Assembly: GCF_937863595.1 (NCBI RefSeq) | Contig: NZ_CALMGQ010000067.1 | Span: 1-59,571, forward strand | Source of the DNA: an uncultured Cytophaga sp. | GTDB lineage: Bacteria > Bacteroidota > Bacteroidia > Cytophagales > Cytophagaceae | Direction: 5' to 3' | Length of the DNA: 59,571 nt | Part shown: positions 46,116 through 54,764 of the stretch, piece after piece | Layout of the letters: the number at the start of each line of letters is the position of its first letter | How positions within the stretch are numbered: the first letter of the stretch is position 1 | Notes under the pieces: model-generated | Seen by the model: only the letters and a program-made list of their open reading frames with translations | Database searches by the model: none | What the model was told of the DNA's origin: nothing | Program-made: the position numbers and the translations under genes

Positions 46116-46802
46116 TTAAAAATTAAATGTGAAGGAAAGTAAATTTGGCAGTAAATACGACAGGCCAATTCCACCTAAAATAATGCCAACTAAATAACCA
46201 ATGTATATCTGTGAAGGATTGTGTGCATTGAGGTTTAATCGACTGGATAACGTGATGCCACTTATTAATAAGGTTACTAAAATTGCATAAAATAAATGCT
46301 CATTCGGCATGATGGTGTGCATTAATATGAAAATCATAAAACTTGCTCCCAATGAAATTGCATGCGCACTAATTTTCCATAATAAACTAATAAATGCAGT
46401 TGCTAAAACGGCTGCGCTGATTATTAACATGAGTGAGGTAAGTAGTACTGGAAAATTTAAATAGTGGTGAAACATGTATGTTAAAACAGAATAATAAATA
46501 CCGATATAAAAGAACGGCACTATTCTGTCTTGACGTTTATTCATTAATAATACCTCATTAGAAAATTTTTTTCGAAGTAAAAACATGTTGATTACCAATA
46601 ATATTAATGGAATAATTGCAGTAGTAATAAAAACTAACATGACTACATACGTTTGCGCTAGGATGGAATAAGGTTCAAAGACAATATTTCCAAAATACAA
46701 GAATGTTGTAAATAGATAGGTAGGAATAAATACCGGGTGGATGATATAAGAAATAAGAAGAGATAAATAATTCCAATTATTTTTTTGAGTTGCTTCTGTC
46801 AT
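46116..46802 (-). CDS. PAP2-like integral membrane protein (degenerate phosphatase motifs)
   Basis: The 228-residue protein has about six membrane helices. In its second half it has weak matches to the PAP2 phosphatase motifs: RQDRIVP, WKISAHAIS (where PSGH is expected) and SRLNLNAHNPSQ (the SRxxxxxH motif with the final Asp replaced). Lipid phosphate phosphatase activity is possible but uncertain. Similar proteins occur in many Bacteroidota. It lies 5 bp after rpoN and 6 bp before the crotonase gene. Confidence 0.72.
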   Translation of the reverse strand: MTEATQKNNWNYLSLLISYIIHPVFIPTYLFTTFLYFGNIVFEPYSILAQTYVVMLVFITTAIIPLILLVINMFLLRKKFSNEVLLMNKRQDRIVPFFYIGIYYSVLTYMFHHYLNFPVLLTSLMLIISAAVLATAFISLLWKISAHAISLGASFMIFILMHTIMPNEHLFYAILVTLLISGITLSSRLNLNAHNPSQIYIGYLVGIILGGIGLSYLLPNLLSFTFNF

Positions 46803-46807
46803 AAATA

Positions 46808-48271
46808 TTATAATTCCTTTCTTAATCGTGCAACAGGGATGTTTAATTGTTCACGATATTTTGCAACCGTTCTTCGAGCGATATTGTATCCTCTTTTATT
46901 TAATTCCTTTTCTAATTTTTCATCTGAAAGCGGTTTTTTCTTTTCCTCGCCATCAATGATTTCTTTTAGGATATGTTTTACTTCTCTACTGCTAGCATCC
47001 TCTCCCGAGTCCGTTGCAATGCCTTCAGAGAAAAAATATTTTAACGGGTAAATCCCGAATTCGGTTTGTACCGCTTTGCTATTTGCTACTCGTGAAATGG
47101 TTGAAATGTCCATGCCAACCATGTCTGCAATGTCCTTTAGAATCATAGGTTTTAAATGCGTTTCATCTCCTTCAAAAAAGAATTCTTTTTGAAATTCTAA
47201 AATAGCATGCATGGTCCTTAGTAGCGTTTGCTGTCTTTGTTTAATTGCTTCAATAAACCATTTTGCAGCGTCCAATTTTTGCTTTACAAACGTTACTGCC
47301 TCTTTTAATTTTTTATCATTCTTTGCACTCTTATCATAGGTTTGAAACATCTCTGTATAATTTCTACTCACCCTCAAATCGGGGGCATTTTTAGAGTTAA
47401 GAGACAATTCAAGTTCACCATTATTTGACTGTAAAATAAAATCAGGCAACAGATATTGCGTTTTAATATCATCACCAGAATTTCCACCTGGCTTTGGATT
47501 GAGTTTAGTAATAATATTGATTGCAGATTTAATAGATGCGTCGTCTACATCGTATTTCTTTTGAATTTTATCGTAATGTTTTTTTGTAAATTCTTCAAAA
47601 CAATCTTTTATAATATGATGCGCTAACAACACGTCTGGCTCATCCATATCTTTACGTTCCAATTGAATGAGTAAGCACTCTTGTAAGTCTCTGGCACCAA
47701 TGCCTGCAGGGTCAAATTCTTGAATTCTATATAAAACTTCTTCGATCTCTTCGGTAGTAGTTTCTATGTTTTGTGAGAACGCTAAATCGTCCACAATTAA
47801 ATCTAAATTTCTACGGATGTATCCATCTTCATCAACACTTCCAATCAATTGTTCTGCAATTTTTTGTTGATGTTCATTGAGACGTAAAAAACCGAGTTGG
47901 TTCATCAATATTTCAGATAAAGAAGTTGTGCCAGCAAGCGGTGATTCGAATTCATCCTCATCCTGCGAAGGCCCGTCTCCCTGCATTTTGTAGCCAGCAA
48001 TATCTTCATCTCCGATATAATCTTCCAAGTTTAATTCATCGTCATTATAGTCATCTTCCGAATCTGAATCAGAGTCGGATTGCTCGTCATCCGACGTTTC
48101 TTTATCATCTGTTTGTTCTTCTTTCCCTTCTTCTAAAGCAGGATTTATTTCTAATTCTTCTTCAATGCGTGATTCTAATTCTGCTGCCGGTATTTGCAAT
48201 AGTTTTATAAACTGAATCTGTTGAGGAGATAGTTTTTGGGATAATTGCTGCTGAAAACTTAATTTTTGCAT
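46808..48271 (-). CDS. rpoN: RNA polymerase sigma-54 factor
   Basis: The 487-residue protein is sigma-54. The Gln/Leu-rich activator region is at the start (LSFQQQLSQKLSPQQIQFIKLLQIP), followed by a long acidic linker (about 48-115), the core-binding domain, a helix-turn-helix (ISTISRVANSKAVQ), and the RpoN box ARRTVAKYRE near the end. It directs polymerase to -24/-12 promoters with help from AAA+ activators; none is in this window. A -7-like box TATTTTTG (48319-48312, minus) lies upstream. It is the first gene of rpoN-PAP2-crotonase with 5-6 bp gaps. Confidence 0.97.
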   Translation of the reverse strand: MQKLSFQQQLSQKLSPQQIQFIKLLQIPAAELESRIEEELEINPALEEGKEEQTDDKETSDDEQSDSDSDSEDDYNDDELNLEDYIGDEDIAGYKMQGDGPSQDEDEFESPLAGTTSLSEILMNQLGFLRLNEHQQKIAEQLIGSVDEDGYIRRNLDLIVDDLAFSQNIETTTEEIEEVLYRIQEFDPAGIGARDLQECLLIQLERKDMDEPDVLLAHHIIKDCFEEFTKKHYDKIQKKYDVDDASIKSAINIITKLNPKPGGNSGDDIKTQYLLPDFILQSNNGELELSLNSKNAPDLRVSRNYTEMFQTYDKSAKNDKKLKEAVTFVKQKLDAAKWFIEAIKQRQQTLLRTMHAILEFQKEFFFEGDETHLKPMILKDIADMVGMDISTISRVANSKAVQTEFGIYPLKYFFSEGIATDSGEDASSREVKHILKEIIDGEEKKKPLSDEKLEKELNKRGYNIARRTVAKYREQLNIPVARLRKEL

Positions 48272-48399
48272 AAATCGGTAGAATGTTCACAATATAAAAC
48301 GTGCTTTCAGACAAAAATAGCGCATTTTTGAAATTCTTTTTGATTAAAAAGATAAAATATGCTTTTTTTGCGCTTTACTTACAGTAAACGCATACCAAC

Positions 48400-49794
48400 G
48401 TGAAAAGAATAAAAATAAAAGAAATACTTAGTAATTCAAGCCAATATATAGATCAACAAATAACTCTAAAGGGCTGGGTTAGAACTAAACGCGGAAATAA
48501 ACACGTTGCTTTTGTAGCATTAAATGATGGTTCAACCATTCACACCATCCAAATCGTGTTGGATGTTGTGAAATTTAGCGAAGATCAGCTAAAAGACGTT
48601 ACCACAGGCGCTTGCATTGGGGTAACGGGCAAATTAGTGCAATCGCAGGGGGCAGGGCAATCTGTAGAGATGCAGGCTGAAGCCTTAGAAATAATTGGCG
48701 TTGCAGATCCAGAAACCTATCCATTGCAGAAAAAGGGGCATTCATTAGAATTTTTAAGAGAGATTGCTCATTTACGACCACGTACAAATACATTCAGTTG
48801 TGTATTGCGTTTACGTCATGCAATGGCTTTTGCTGTTCATAAATTTTACAATGATAAAGGCTTTGTGTACGTACATACGCCAATCATTACAGGCTCTGAT
48901 GCGGAAGGCGCTGGTGCAATGTTTCAAGTTACAACCTTAGACGTTAGTAATCCTCCCAAAACAAAAGAAGGGGCTATTGATTATACAAAAGATTTTTTTG
49001 GGAAATCAACAAACCTTACGGTTTCAGGCCAATTAGAGGGCGAATTAGCTGCCATGGCTCTTGGAGAGGTTTATACCTTCGGACCTACATTTCGTGCGGA
49101 GAATTCAAATACAACGCGACATTTAGCAGAGTTTTGGATGATTGAACCTGAGATGGCGTTTTATGAAATTCAGGATAACATGGATTTGGCCGAAGAATTT
49201 CTAAAATATTTGGTTCAATACGCCCTGGATAACTGCATCGATGATTTGAATTTTTTGAATGAAATGTATGACAAAGAATTGGTTGGACGTCTAAAAAGTA
49301 TAGTAGAAACTCCTTTTGTACGCTTAAATTATACAGAAGCTGTTGAAATATTGATTGCTTCAAAGCAGAAGTTTGAATACAAAGTCGAGTGGGGAATTGA
49401 CCTTCACTCAGAGCATGAGCGGTATTTAGTAGAAAAGCATTTCATGAAGCCCGTTATTTTGACCAATTATCCGAAAGAAATCAAAGCATTCTACATGAAA
49501 GCGAATGAGGACGGCAAAACGGTTCGCGCTATGGATGTATTGTTTCCAGGAATCGGAGAAATCATTGGAGGTTCGCAAAGGGAAGATAATTTAGAAAAAT
49601 TACAAGCACGCTGCAAAGAAGTCGGAATTCATGAAAATGAAATCTGGTGGTATTTGGATACGCGTAAGTTTGGTTCGGCTCCACACAGTGGTTTTGGACT
49701 CGGTTTTGAGCGTTTAATGCTTTTTGTAACCGGAATGGGAAATATTAGAGATGTAATTCCATTTCCACGCACTCCACAAAGTGCTGAATTTTAA
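48400..49794 (+). CDS. asnS: Asparagine-tRNA ligase
   Basis: The 464-residue class II synthetase charges tRNA-Asn. It has the N-terminal OB anticodon-binding domain ([23 protein letters not shown]) and the catalytic core with motif 2 ([24 protein letters not shown]) and motif 3 ([27 protein letters not shown]). The start is GTG at 48400, giving [10 protein letters not shown], the expected first residues. It ends shortly before the inverted repeat and promoter of the tRNA-tuf operon. Confidence 0.97.
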   Translation: MKRIKIKEILSNSSQYIDQQITLKGWVRTKRGNKHVAFVALNDGSTIHTIQIVLDVVKFSEDQLKDVTTGACIGVTGKLVQSQGAGQSVEMQAEALEIIGVADPETYPLQKKGHSLEFLREIAHLRPRTNTFSCVLRLRHAMAFAVHKFYNDKGFVYVHTPIITGSDAEGAGAMFQVTTLDVSNPPKTKEGAIDYTKDFFGKSTNLTVSGQLEGELAAMALGEVYTFGPTFRAENSNTTRHLAEFWMIEPEMAFYEIQDNMDLAEEFLKYLVQYALDNCIDDLNFLNEMYDKELVGRLKSIVETPFVRLNYTEAVEILIASKQKFEYKVEWGIDLHSEHERYLVEKHFMKPVILTNYPKEIKAFYMKANEDGKTVRAMDVLFPGIGEIIGGSQREDNLEKLQARCKEVGIHENEIWWYLDTRKFGSAPHSGFGLGFERLMLFVTGMGNIRDVIPFPRTPQSAEF

Positions 49795-49810
49795 CAACTT
49801 TCATTATTTT

Positions 49811-49876
49811 GTGCAAAATTATAGATTATTTGTTCAGAAAACTTTGAATTGAATAAAAAACCCTATAATTTTGCAC
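49811..49876. repeat. Perfect 14-bp inverted repeat, one arm on the tRNA-tuf -7 box
   Basis: GTGCAAAATTATAG (49811-49824) and CTATAATTTTGCAC (49863-49876) are exact complements, spaced 38 bp. The right arm contains the -7 box TAATTTTG (49866-49873). It may be an operator or, as RNA, the 3' hairpin of the asnS transcript. Confidence 0.75.
49843..49873 (+). promoter_or_regulatory. Predicted promoter of the tRNA-Tyr/Gly/Thr-tuf operon
   Basis: TTTG at 49843-49846, 19 bp, TAATTTTG at 49866-49873: a full match to the Bacteroidota -33/-7 consensus, about 100 bp before tRNA-Tyr. Confidence 0.75.
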
Positions 49877-49972
49877 TCTCTTAAAAATAGGTAAAGCGAT
49901 AAAATTTTATCCAAAATCAAACTTTAAGAACTGTTCTCTGAATTCTTGTTAATAGAATTTAAATTTCTAAAT

Positions 49973-50058
49973 GGGGGAGTACCAAAGCGGCCAACTGGGG
50001 CAGACTGTAAATCTGCTGACTTATGTCTTCCAAGGTTCGAATCCTTGTTCCCCCACCA
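49973..50058 (+). tRNA. tRNA-Tyr (GTA)
   Basis: A type II tRNA with a long variable arm. The acceptor GGGGGAG pairs with TTCCCCC (one G-T), the anticodon GTA is at 50007-50009 in loop CTGTAAA, the T loop is GGTTCGAATCC, and the 3' CCA (50056-50058) is encoded. Confidence 0.97.
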
Positions 50059-50132
50059 GAGACTTAACTTCAAATCCCAAAAATAGTCGAATTCTTGATT
50101 ATCGGATTTGTTTTTGAAGTTAAGTCTAAATT

Positions 50133-50205
50133 GCGAAAGTAGCTCAGCTGGTAGAGCGATAGCCTTCCAAGCTATAGGTCGCGGGTTCGAACCTCGTCTT
50201 TCGCT
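50133..50205 (+). tRNA. tRNA-Gly (TCC)
   Basis: The acceptor GCGAAAG pairs with CTTTCGC, the anticodon loop CTTCCAA gives TCC, and the D and T arms are standard (AGCTCAGCTGGTAGAGC, GGGTTCGAACC). CCA is not encoded, unlike the adjacent tRNA-Tyr. Confidence 0.97.
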
Positions 50206-50220
50206 CTAATTTTCTTAACA

Positions 50221-50293
50221 GCCGATGTAGCTCAGCTGGTAGAGTACTTCCATGGTAAGGAAGGGGTCACGGGTTCGAGTCCCGTCATTGGCT
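50221..50293 (+). tRNA. tRNA-Thr (GGT)
   Basis: The acceptor GCCGATG pairs with CATTGGC (one G-T), the anticodon loop ATGGTAA gives GGT, and the T arm is CGGGTTCGAGTCCCG. CCA is not encoded. It lies 66 bp before tuf in the same transcript. Confidence 0.97.
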
Positions 50294-50359
50294 CTATATG
50301 AAATGATTGAATAACATCTTTACGTATACTATACATCTTAAAATAGAGGCTTTTCAAAT

Positions 50360-51547
50360 ATGGCAAAAGAAAATTTTGACCGATCAAAACCACACGTTAA
50401 CGTTGGTACAATTGGACACGTCGATCACGGTAAAACAACATTAACAGCTGCAATATCAAAAGTATTGGCTGATAAAGGTTTGGCTGAAAAGAGAGATTTC
50501 TCTCAAATTGATAACGCTCCAGAAGAAAAAGAAAGAGGTATTACAATCAATACTTCACACGTTGAATATTCAACTGCAACTCGTCACTACGCTCACGTTG
50601 ACTGTCCAGGTCACGCGGATTATGTGAAAAACATGGTTACAGGTGCTGCACAAATGGATGGTGCTATTTTAGTAGTTGCGGCTACAGATGGTCCTATGCC
50701 ACAAACACGTGAGCACATCCTTCTTGCTCGTCAAGTAGGTGTTCCTTCAATGGTTGTTTTCATGAACAAAGTAGATTTAGTTGATGATCCAGAATTGTTG
50801 GAATTAGTTGAAATGGAAATTCGTGAATTGTTGACTTTCTACGGTTTCCCTGGAGATTCAATGAGCATCATCCAAGGTTCTGCTTTAGGTGGTCTTAACG
50901 GCGAACCAAAATGGGTTGCTACGATTGACGCATTAATGGATGCTGTTGATAACGATATTCCAATTCCAAAACGTTTAACTGAATTGCCTTTCTTAATGCC
51001 TGTTGAAGACGTATTCTCGATCACTGGTCGTGGTACTGTAGCAACTGGTAGAATTGAAAGAGGTATTATCAACTCTGGTGAACCAGTTGATATCATCGGT
51101 TTCGGTGCTGAGAACTTAAAATCTACTGTAACAGGTGTTGAAATGTTCCGTAAGATATTAGATCGTGGTGAAGCTGGCGATAACGTTGGTCTTTTATTAC
51201 GTGGTATTGAAAAAGAATCTATCAAACGTGGTATGGTTATCTGTAAAGCTGGTTCAGTTAAGCCACATACAGAATTTAAAGCTGAAGTATACATCCTTTC
51301 TAAAGAAGAAGGTGGTCGTCATACTCCATTCTTTAACAAATACCGTCCTCAGTTCTACATGAGAACTACAGACGTAACAGGTGAAATCGAACTTCCAGAA
51401 GGAACTGAGATGATCATGCCTGGTGATAACGTAACTATTACAGTAAAATTGATTGCAGCTATCGCAATGGATAAAGGTCTACGTTTCGCTATCCGTGAAG
51501 GTGGTAGAACAGTAGGTGCTGGTCAAGTTACTGAAATCTTGAAATAA
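50360..51547 (+). CDS. tuf: Elongation factor Tu
   Basis: The 395-residue GTPase carries aminoacyl-tRNA to the ribosome. G1 is [10 protein letters not shown]3 DCPGH, G4 NKVD; the C-terminal barrels end in [15 protein letters not shown]. It is complete, with an ATG start and codon use typical of a highly expressed gene (GGT, CGT, AAC). It follows three tRNA genes, which must be cut from the same transcript, and ends before an intrinsic terminator. Confidence 0.99.
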   Translation: MAKENFDRSKPHVNVGTIGHVDHGKTTLTAAISKVLADKGLAEKRDFSQIDNAPEEKERGITINTSHVEYSTATRHYAHVDCPGHADYVKNMVTGAAQMDGAILVVAATDGPMPQTREHILLARQVGVPSMVVFMNKVDLVDDPELLELVEMEIRELLTFYGFPGDSMSIIQGSALGGLNGEPKWVATIDALMDAVDNDIPIPKRLTELPFLMPVEDVFSITGRGTVATGRIERGIINSGEPVDIIGFGAENLKSTVTGVEMFRKILDRGEAGDNVGLLLRGIEKESIKRGMVICKAGSVKPHTEFKAEVYILSKEEGGRHTPFFNKYRPQFYMRTTDVTGEIELPEGTEMIMPGDNVTITVKLIAAIAMDKGLRFAIREGGRTVGAGQVTEILK

Positions 51548-51561
51548 TTATCCCAATTTAA

Positions 51562-51604
51562 GTAAATGCGTTTTTGATTATTTCAGAAACGCATTTGCTT
51601 TTAT
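51562..51604 (+). terminator. tuf terminator
   Basis: GTAAATGCGTTT (51562-51573) pairs with AAACGCATTTGC (51587-51598, one wobble), followed by TTTTAT. Its 3' arm overlaps the -33 box of the next promoter. Confidence 0.8.
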
Positions 51605-51625
51605 ATAGGAATGTTAATATCTTTG
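51594..51625 (+). promoter_or_regulatory. Predicted promoter of the tRNA-Trp-secE-nusG-ribosomal operon
   Basis: TTTG at 51594-51597, 20 bp, TATCTTTG at 51618-51625, a perfect -7 box 30 bp before tRNA-Trp. The -33 box lies inside the tuf terminator stem, so readthrough and initiation could interfere. Confidence 0.7.
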
Positions 51626-51655
51626 CACCCCGACTATAAATTAATGGGTGCATTT

Positions 51656-51726
51656 ACGGGTGTAGTTCAAGGGTAGAATGTCGGTCTCCAAAACCGCTGA
51701 TGGGAGTTCGAATCTCTCCACCCGTG
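51656..51726 (+). tRNA. tRNA-Trp (CCA)
   Basis: The acceptor ACGGGTG pairs with CACCCGT, the anticodon loop CTCCAAA gives CCA, and the T arm is GGGAGTTCGAATCTCTC. No 3' CCA is encoded. secE starts 17 bp later, the usual Bacteroidota order. Confidence 0.97.
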
Positions 51727-51743
51727 CACAAGAAAGTAGAAAT

Positions 51744-51926
51744 ATGAAGAAACTAGTAGGTTTTGTACAAGGTTCTATAGAAGAACTAACGACATATGTA
51801 TCTTGGCCGAAATGGTCTGAGTTACAAAGTAGCTCTGCACTTGTTTTGTTTGCATCTTTAATATTTGCAATTATTATCGGTCTCATCGACTTTGCGTTTA
51901 AATACGTGTTAAGTTCGATTTACTAA
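51744..51926 (+). CDS. secE: Preprotein translocase subunit SecE
   Basis: The 60-residue protein starts at the ATG at 51744 (MKKLVGFVQGSIEEL); a longer reading would overlap tRNA-Trp. It has the short amphipathic helix with YVSWPKWSELQSS, the SecE hallmark, and one membrane helix (about 32-56). It clamps SecY in the Sec translocon. The one-helix form is standard outside the enteric bacteria. Confidence 0.95.
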   Translation: MKKLVGFVQGSIEELTTYVSWPKWSELQSSSALVLFASLIFAIIIGLIDFAFKYVLSSIY

Positions 51927-51949
51927 TTTAACATTCTTTTAAAAGGATC

Positions 51950-52507
51950 ATGAGCGAATTGCAATGGTACGTAGTAAGGGCCGTAAGTGGTCAAGAAAAG
52001 AAGGTTAAATCTTACCTCGAAAACGAAATTACCAGACAAAGACTTGTGGATTTTGTACCTCAAGTTCTTATTCCTTCTGAGAAGGTATATGAGATGCGTA
52101 ATGGTAAAAAGAGAGTAAGAGAAAGAAGTTTTTTCCCAGGTTATGTTCTTATACAAGCAGATTTAAGCCATGGCGAGGCTGCCCACGTGATTACCAGTAT
52201 TCCTGGTGTTCTCGGCTTCTTGGGCGCTTCAGAAGGTGCTGCTAGCAAAAAACCAATTCCACTTCGTCAATCTGAGGTCAATAGAATATTGGGCACAGTT
52301 GACGATTCTCAAGTGGGTGAAGTTGTCCTTGAAACACCGTTTGTTGTTGGCGAAACCGTAAAAGTTATGGATGGTCCTTTCAGCGGGTTTACAGGTAGTG
52401 TAGAAGAAGTATTCGAAGAAAAGAAAAAGCTTAACGTTATGGTTAAAATATTTGGCCGTAACACACCCGTTGAGCTTAATTATATACAAGTAGAAAAACT
52501 CCAGTAA
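51950..52507 (+). CDS. nusG: Transcription termination/antitermination protein NusG
   Basis: The 185-residue protein has the NGN domain ([19 protein letters not shown] ... [12 protein letters not shown] ... IPGVLGFLG) and a C-terminal KOW domain ([18 protein letters not shown]). It binds RNA polymerase to reduce pausing and links it to Rho or to the ribosome. It starts 24 bp after secE and 4 bp before rplK. Confidence 0.97.
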   Translation: MSELQWYVVRAVSGQEKKVKSYLENEITRQRLVDFVPQVLIPSEKVYEMRNGKKRVRERSFFPGYVLIQADLSHGEAAHVITSIPGVLGFLGASEGAASKKPIPLRQSEVNRILGTVDDSQVGEVVLETPFVVGETVKVMDGPFSGFTGSVEEVFEEKKKLNVMVKIFGRNTPVELNYIQVEKLQ

Positions 52508-52511
52508 GAAA

Positions 52512-52955
52512 ATGGCAAAGGAAATTACCGGATATGTGAAGCTACAGATTAAAGGTGGGGCTGCAAATCCTTCACCTCCAGTTGGTCCCGCTCTTGGTTC
52601 TAAGGGCTTGAACATCATGGAATTCTGTAAGCAATTCAATGCAAGAACTCAGGATAAACCGGGCGTATTGCTTCCAGTATTAATTACAGTTTACACAGAC
52701 AAATCTTTCGATTTCGTCGTAAAAACTCCTCCTGCAGGCATTCTATTAGCGGAAGCAGCAAAAATCAAAAAAGGATCAGCAGAACCAAACCGCGTTAAGG
52801 TTGGCAATGTAACTTGGGATCAAATCCGTACTATTGCGGAAACAAAGATGCCTGATTTAAATGCTTTCAAAATAGAATCTGCAATGAAAATGGTAGCAGG
52901 TACTGCCCGTAGTATGGGAATAACAGTATCAGGTAAAGCACCTTGGGAGAACTAA
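52512..52955 (+). CDS. rplK: 50S ribosomal protein L11
   Basis: The 147-residue protein contains the L11 N-terminal domain ([20 protein letters not shown]) and the rRNA-binding C-terminal domain ending in [10 protein letters not shown]. It forms part of the GTPase-associated centre. It begins 4 bp after nusG and 14 bp before rplA. Confidence 0.98.
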   Translation: MAKEITGYVKLQIKGGAANPSPPVGPALGSKGLNIMEFCKQFNARTQDKPGVLLPVLITVYTDKSFDFVVKTPPAGILLAEAAKIKKGSAEPNRVKVGNVTWDQIRTIAETKMPDLNAFKIESAMKMVAGTARSMGITVSGKAPWEN

Positions 52956-52969
52956 TTTAAATTAAAGTC

Positions 52970-53668
52970 ATGGCAAAGTTGACAAAAAAACAAAAAGACG
53001 CTCTAAGTAAATTTGATGTCAATAATTCCTACACGCTTGCTGACGCATCATCTCTTATAAAGGACATCACTTATACAAAATTCGACGCTTCAGTTGATAT
53101 TGATGTAAGATTGGGTGTTGATCCTAAAAAGGCAGATCAAATGGTACGCGGTATTGTGACACTTCCTCACGGTACAGGTAAAGATGTTCGAGTATTAGTG
53201 CTTTGTACTCCTGATAAAGCTCAGGGTGCAATTGATGCTGGTGCTGAATACGTAGGATTAGACGATTATATCCAAAAAATCGAAGGCGGTTGGTTGGATG
53301 TAGACGTAATCATCACAATGCCTACTGTTATGGCAAAAGTTGGTAAACTAGGTAAAATACTTGGTCCACGTAACTTAATGCCAAATCCGAAAGCAGGTAC
53401 TGTTACATTAGATGTTGCGAAAGCAGTTAAAGATGTAAAAGCTGGTAAAATCGATTTCAAAGTCGATAAATTTGGTATTGTGCATACTAGCGTTGGTAAA
53501 GTATCTTTCACTCCAGAAATGATCCTTGAAAATGCAAATGAAGTGTTACAAGTACTTTCCAAATTGAAACCTGCTTCAGCAAAAGGTACATATGTTAGAA
53601 GTATTACACTTTCTAGCACAATGAGCCCAGGTATAACAATTGATAAGAGCTCAGTAGCAGGTCTGTAA
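52970..53668 (+). CDS. rplA: 50S ribosomal protein L1
   Basis: The 232-residue protein has the L1 signature ([20 protein letters not shown]) and the usual two-domain layout. It binds 23S rRNA at the L1 stalk and, in other bacteria, its own mRNA for feedback control. It is in the rplK-rplA pair and is followed by rplJ after 27 bp. Confidence 0.98.
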   Translation: MAKLTKKQKDALSKFDVNNSYTLADASSLIKDITYTKFDASVDIDVRLGVDPKKADQMVRGIVTLPHGTGKDVRVLVLCTPDKAQGAIDAGAEYVGLDDYIQKIEGGWLDVDVIITMPTVMAKVGKLGKILGPRNLMPNPKAGTVTLDVAKAVKDVKAGKIDFKVDKFGIVHTSVGKVSFTPEMILENANEVLQVLSKLKPASAKGTYVRSITLSSTMSPGITIDKSSVAGL

Positions 53669-53695
53669 TAAGAGCCTCCTTAAACGAGTAATCAA

Positions 53696-54199
53696 ATGAC
53701 AAAAGAAGAAAAAGCAATAATCATTCAGGAGGTTGCACAGAAAATAGCAGGCGCTGCTACGTTCTATATCACTGATGGTTCTGGAATGACAGTAGATCAA
53801 GTAAACAAATTCAGAAAACTTTGTTACTCTAAAGGTGTTGAATATAAAGTTGTAAAGAACTCTCTAATCAAGAAAGCGCTTCAACAATTGAATATTGACC
53901 ACACAGAGTTAAACGGAGCTGCTTTGAAAGGTGCTTCTGGTCTAATGTTTTCTGACACAGCAAACGTACCTGGTAAAATATTGAAACAATTCCACAAAGG
54001 TGGTGTTGCTAAGCCAGTGTTCAAAGGTGCATCTGTATTCGCAGATTTCTATGTTGGAAAAGATAAACTTGATGCTCTTGCATCAATCAAATCTAAAGAA
54101 GAACTTATCGGCGATATCATCGCTCTATTACAAGCTCCAGCTCAACGTGTTATTGGCGCACTTACAAACGAAAGTCGCGTTTTCACAGAGCAAGCTTAA
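53696..54199 (+). CDS. rplJ: 50S ribosomal protein L10
   Basis: The 167-residue protein forms the base of the ribosomal stalk, binding L7/L12 dimers by its C-terminal helix. The N-terminus (FYITDGSGMTVDQVNKFRKLC) and KNSLIKKAL are typical. The gap from rplA is only 27 bp, so the long L10 leader known from enteric bacteria is absent. Confidence 0.97.
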   Translation: MTKEEKAIIIQEVAQKIAGAATFYITDGSGMTVDQVNKFRKLCYSKGVEYKVVKNSLIKKALQQLNIDHTELNGAALKGASGLMFSDTANVPGKILKQFHKGGVAKPVFKGASVFADFYVGKDKLDALASIKSKEELIGDIIALLQAPAQRVIGALTNESRVFTEQA

Positions 54200-54260
54200 A
54201 TATTAGCTTCGGCTAATCAAACAAATTTAAATATTCAATTCATTAATAATTTATAATACA

Positions 54261-54629
54261 ATGGCAGATTTAAAAGCATTCGCTGAGCAATTGGTTAATT
54301 TAACAGTGAAAGAAGTTAATGAACTAGCTTCTATCTTAAAAGATGAGTACGGTATCGAACCAGCTGCAGCGACAGTTATGGTTTCTGGTGGCGATGGTCC
54401 AGCTGCTGCTGAAGAAAAAACAGCATTCGATGTTATTCTTAAGAGTGCAGGTGCTTCAAAATTAGCAGTAGTTAAATTAGTAAAAGATCTTACAGGTTTA
54501 GGCTTGAAAGAAGCTAAAGACTTAGTTGATGGTGCTCCAAAAGCAATCAAAGAAGGTACTACTAAGGATGACGCTGAAGGTATCAAAAAACAACTTGAAG
54601 AAGCTGGCGCTGAAGTAGAAATTAAGTAA
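54261..54629 (+). CDS. rplL: 50S ribosomal protein L7/L12
   Basis: The 122-residue protein has an N-terminal dimerisation helix, an Ala/Gly hinge and the C-terminal domain ([20 protein letters not shown] ... [16 protein letters not shown]). It recruits translation GTPases. An attenuator-like hairpin lies between it and rpoB. Confidence 0.98.
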   Translation: MADLKAFAEQLVNLTVKEVNELASILKDEYGIEPAAATVMVSGGDGPAAAEEKTAFDVILKSAGASKLAVVKLVKDLTGLGLKEAKDLVDGAPKAIKEGTTKDDAEGIKKQLEEAGAEVEIK

Positions 54630-54667
54630 TTACTAATTCTCTTCTGTTCATCAGATACGGCATTAGG

Positions 54668-54693
54668 CCTGACAGTTCATGTCAGGTCTTTTC
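54668..54693 (+). terminator. Attenuator-like hairpin between rplL and rpoB
   Basis: CCTGACA (54668-54674), loop GTTCA, TGTCAGG (54680-54686), then TCTTTT. The 7-bp stem and broken T run suggest partial termination, which would lower rpoBC output relative to the ribosomal genes. Confidence 0.65.
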
Positions 54694-54764
54694 CTGTTTG
54701 TATACCACCACAATAATAGTGCTAAATTTCGGTTTAACTTATCTACCATAAACTAATTAACACG

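Noticed and set aside
46808..49794. Sigma-54 promoters near rpoN or other genes
   Set aside because: I found no convincing TGGCAC-N5-TTGC sequence in an intergenic region of the window.
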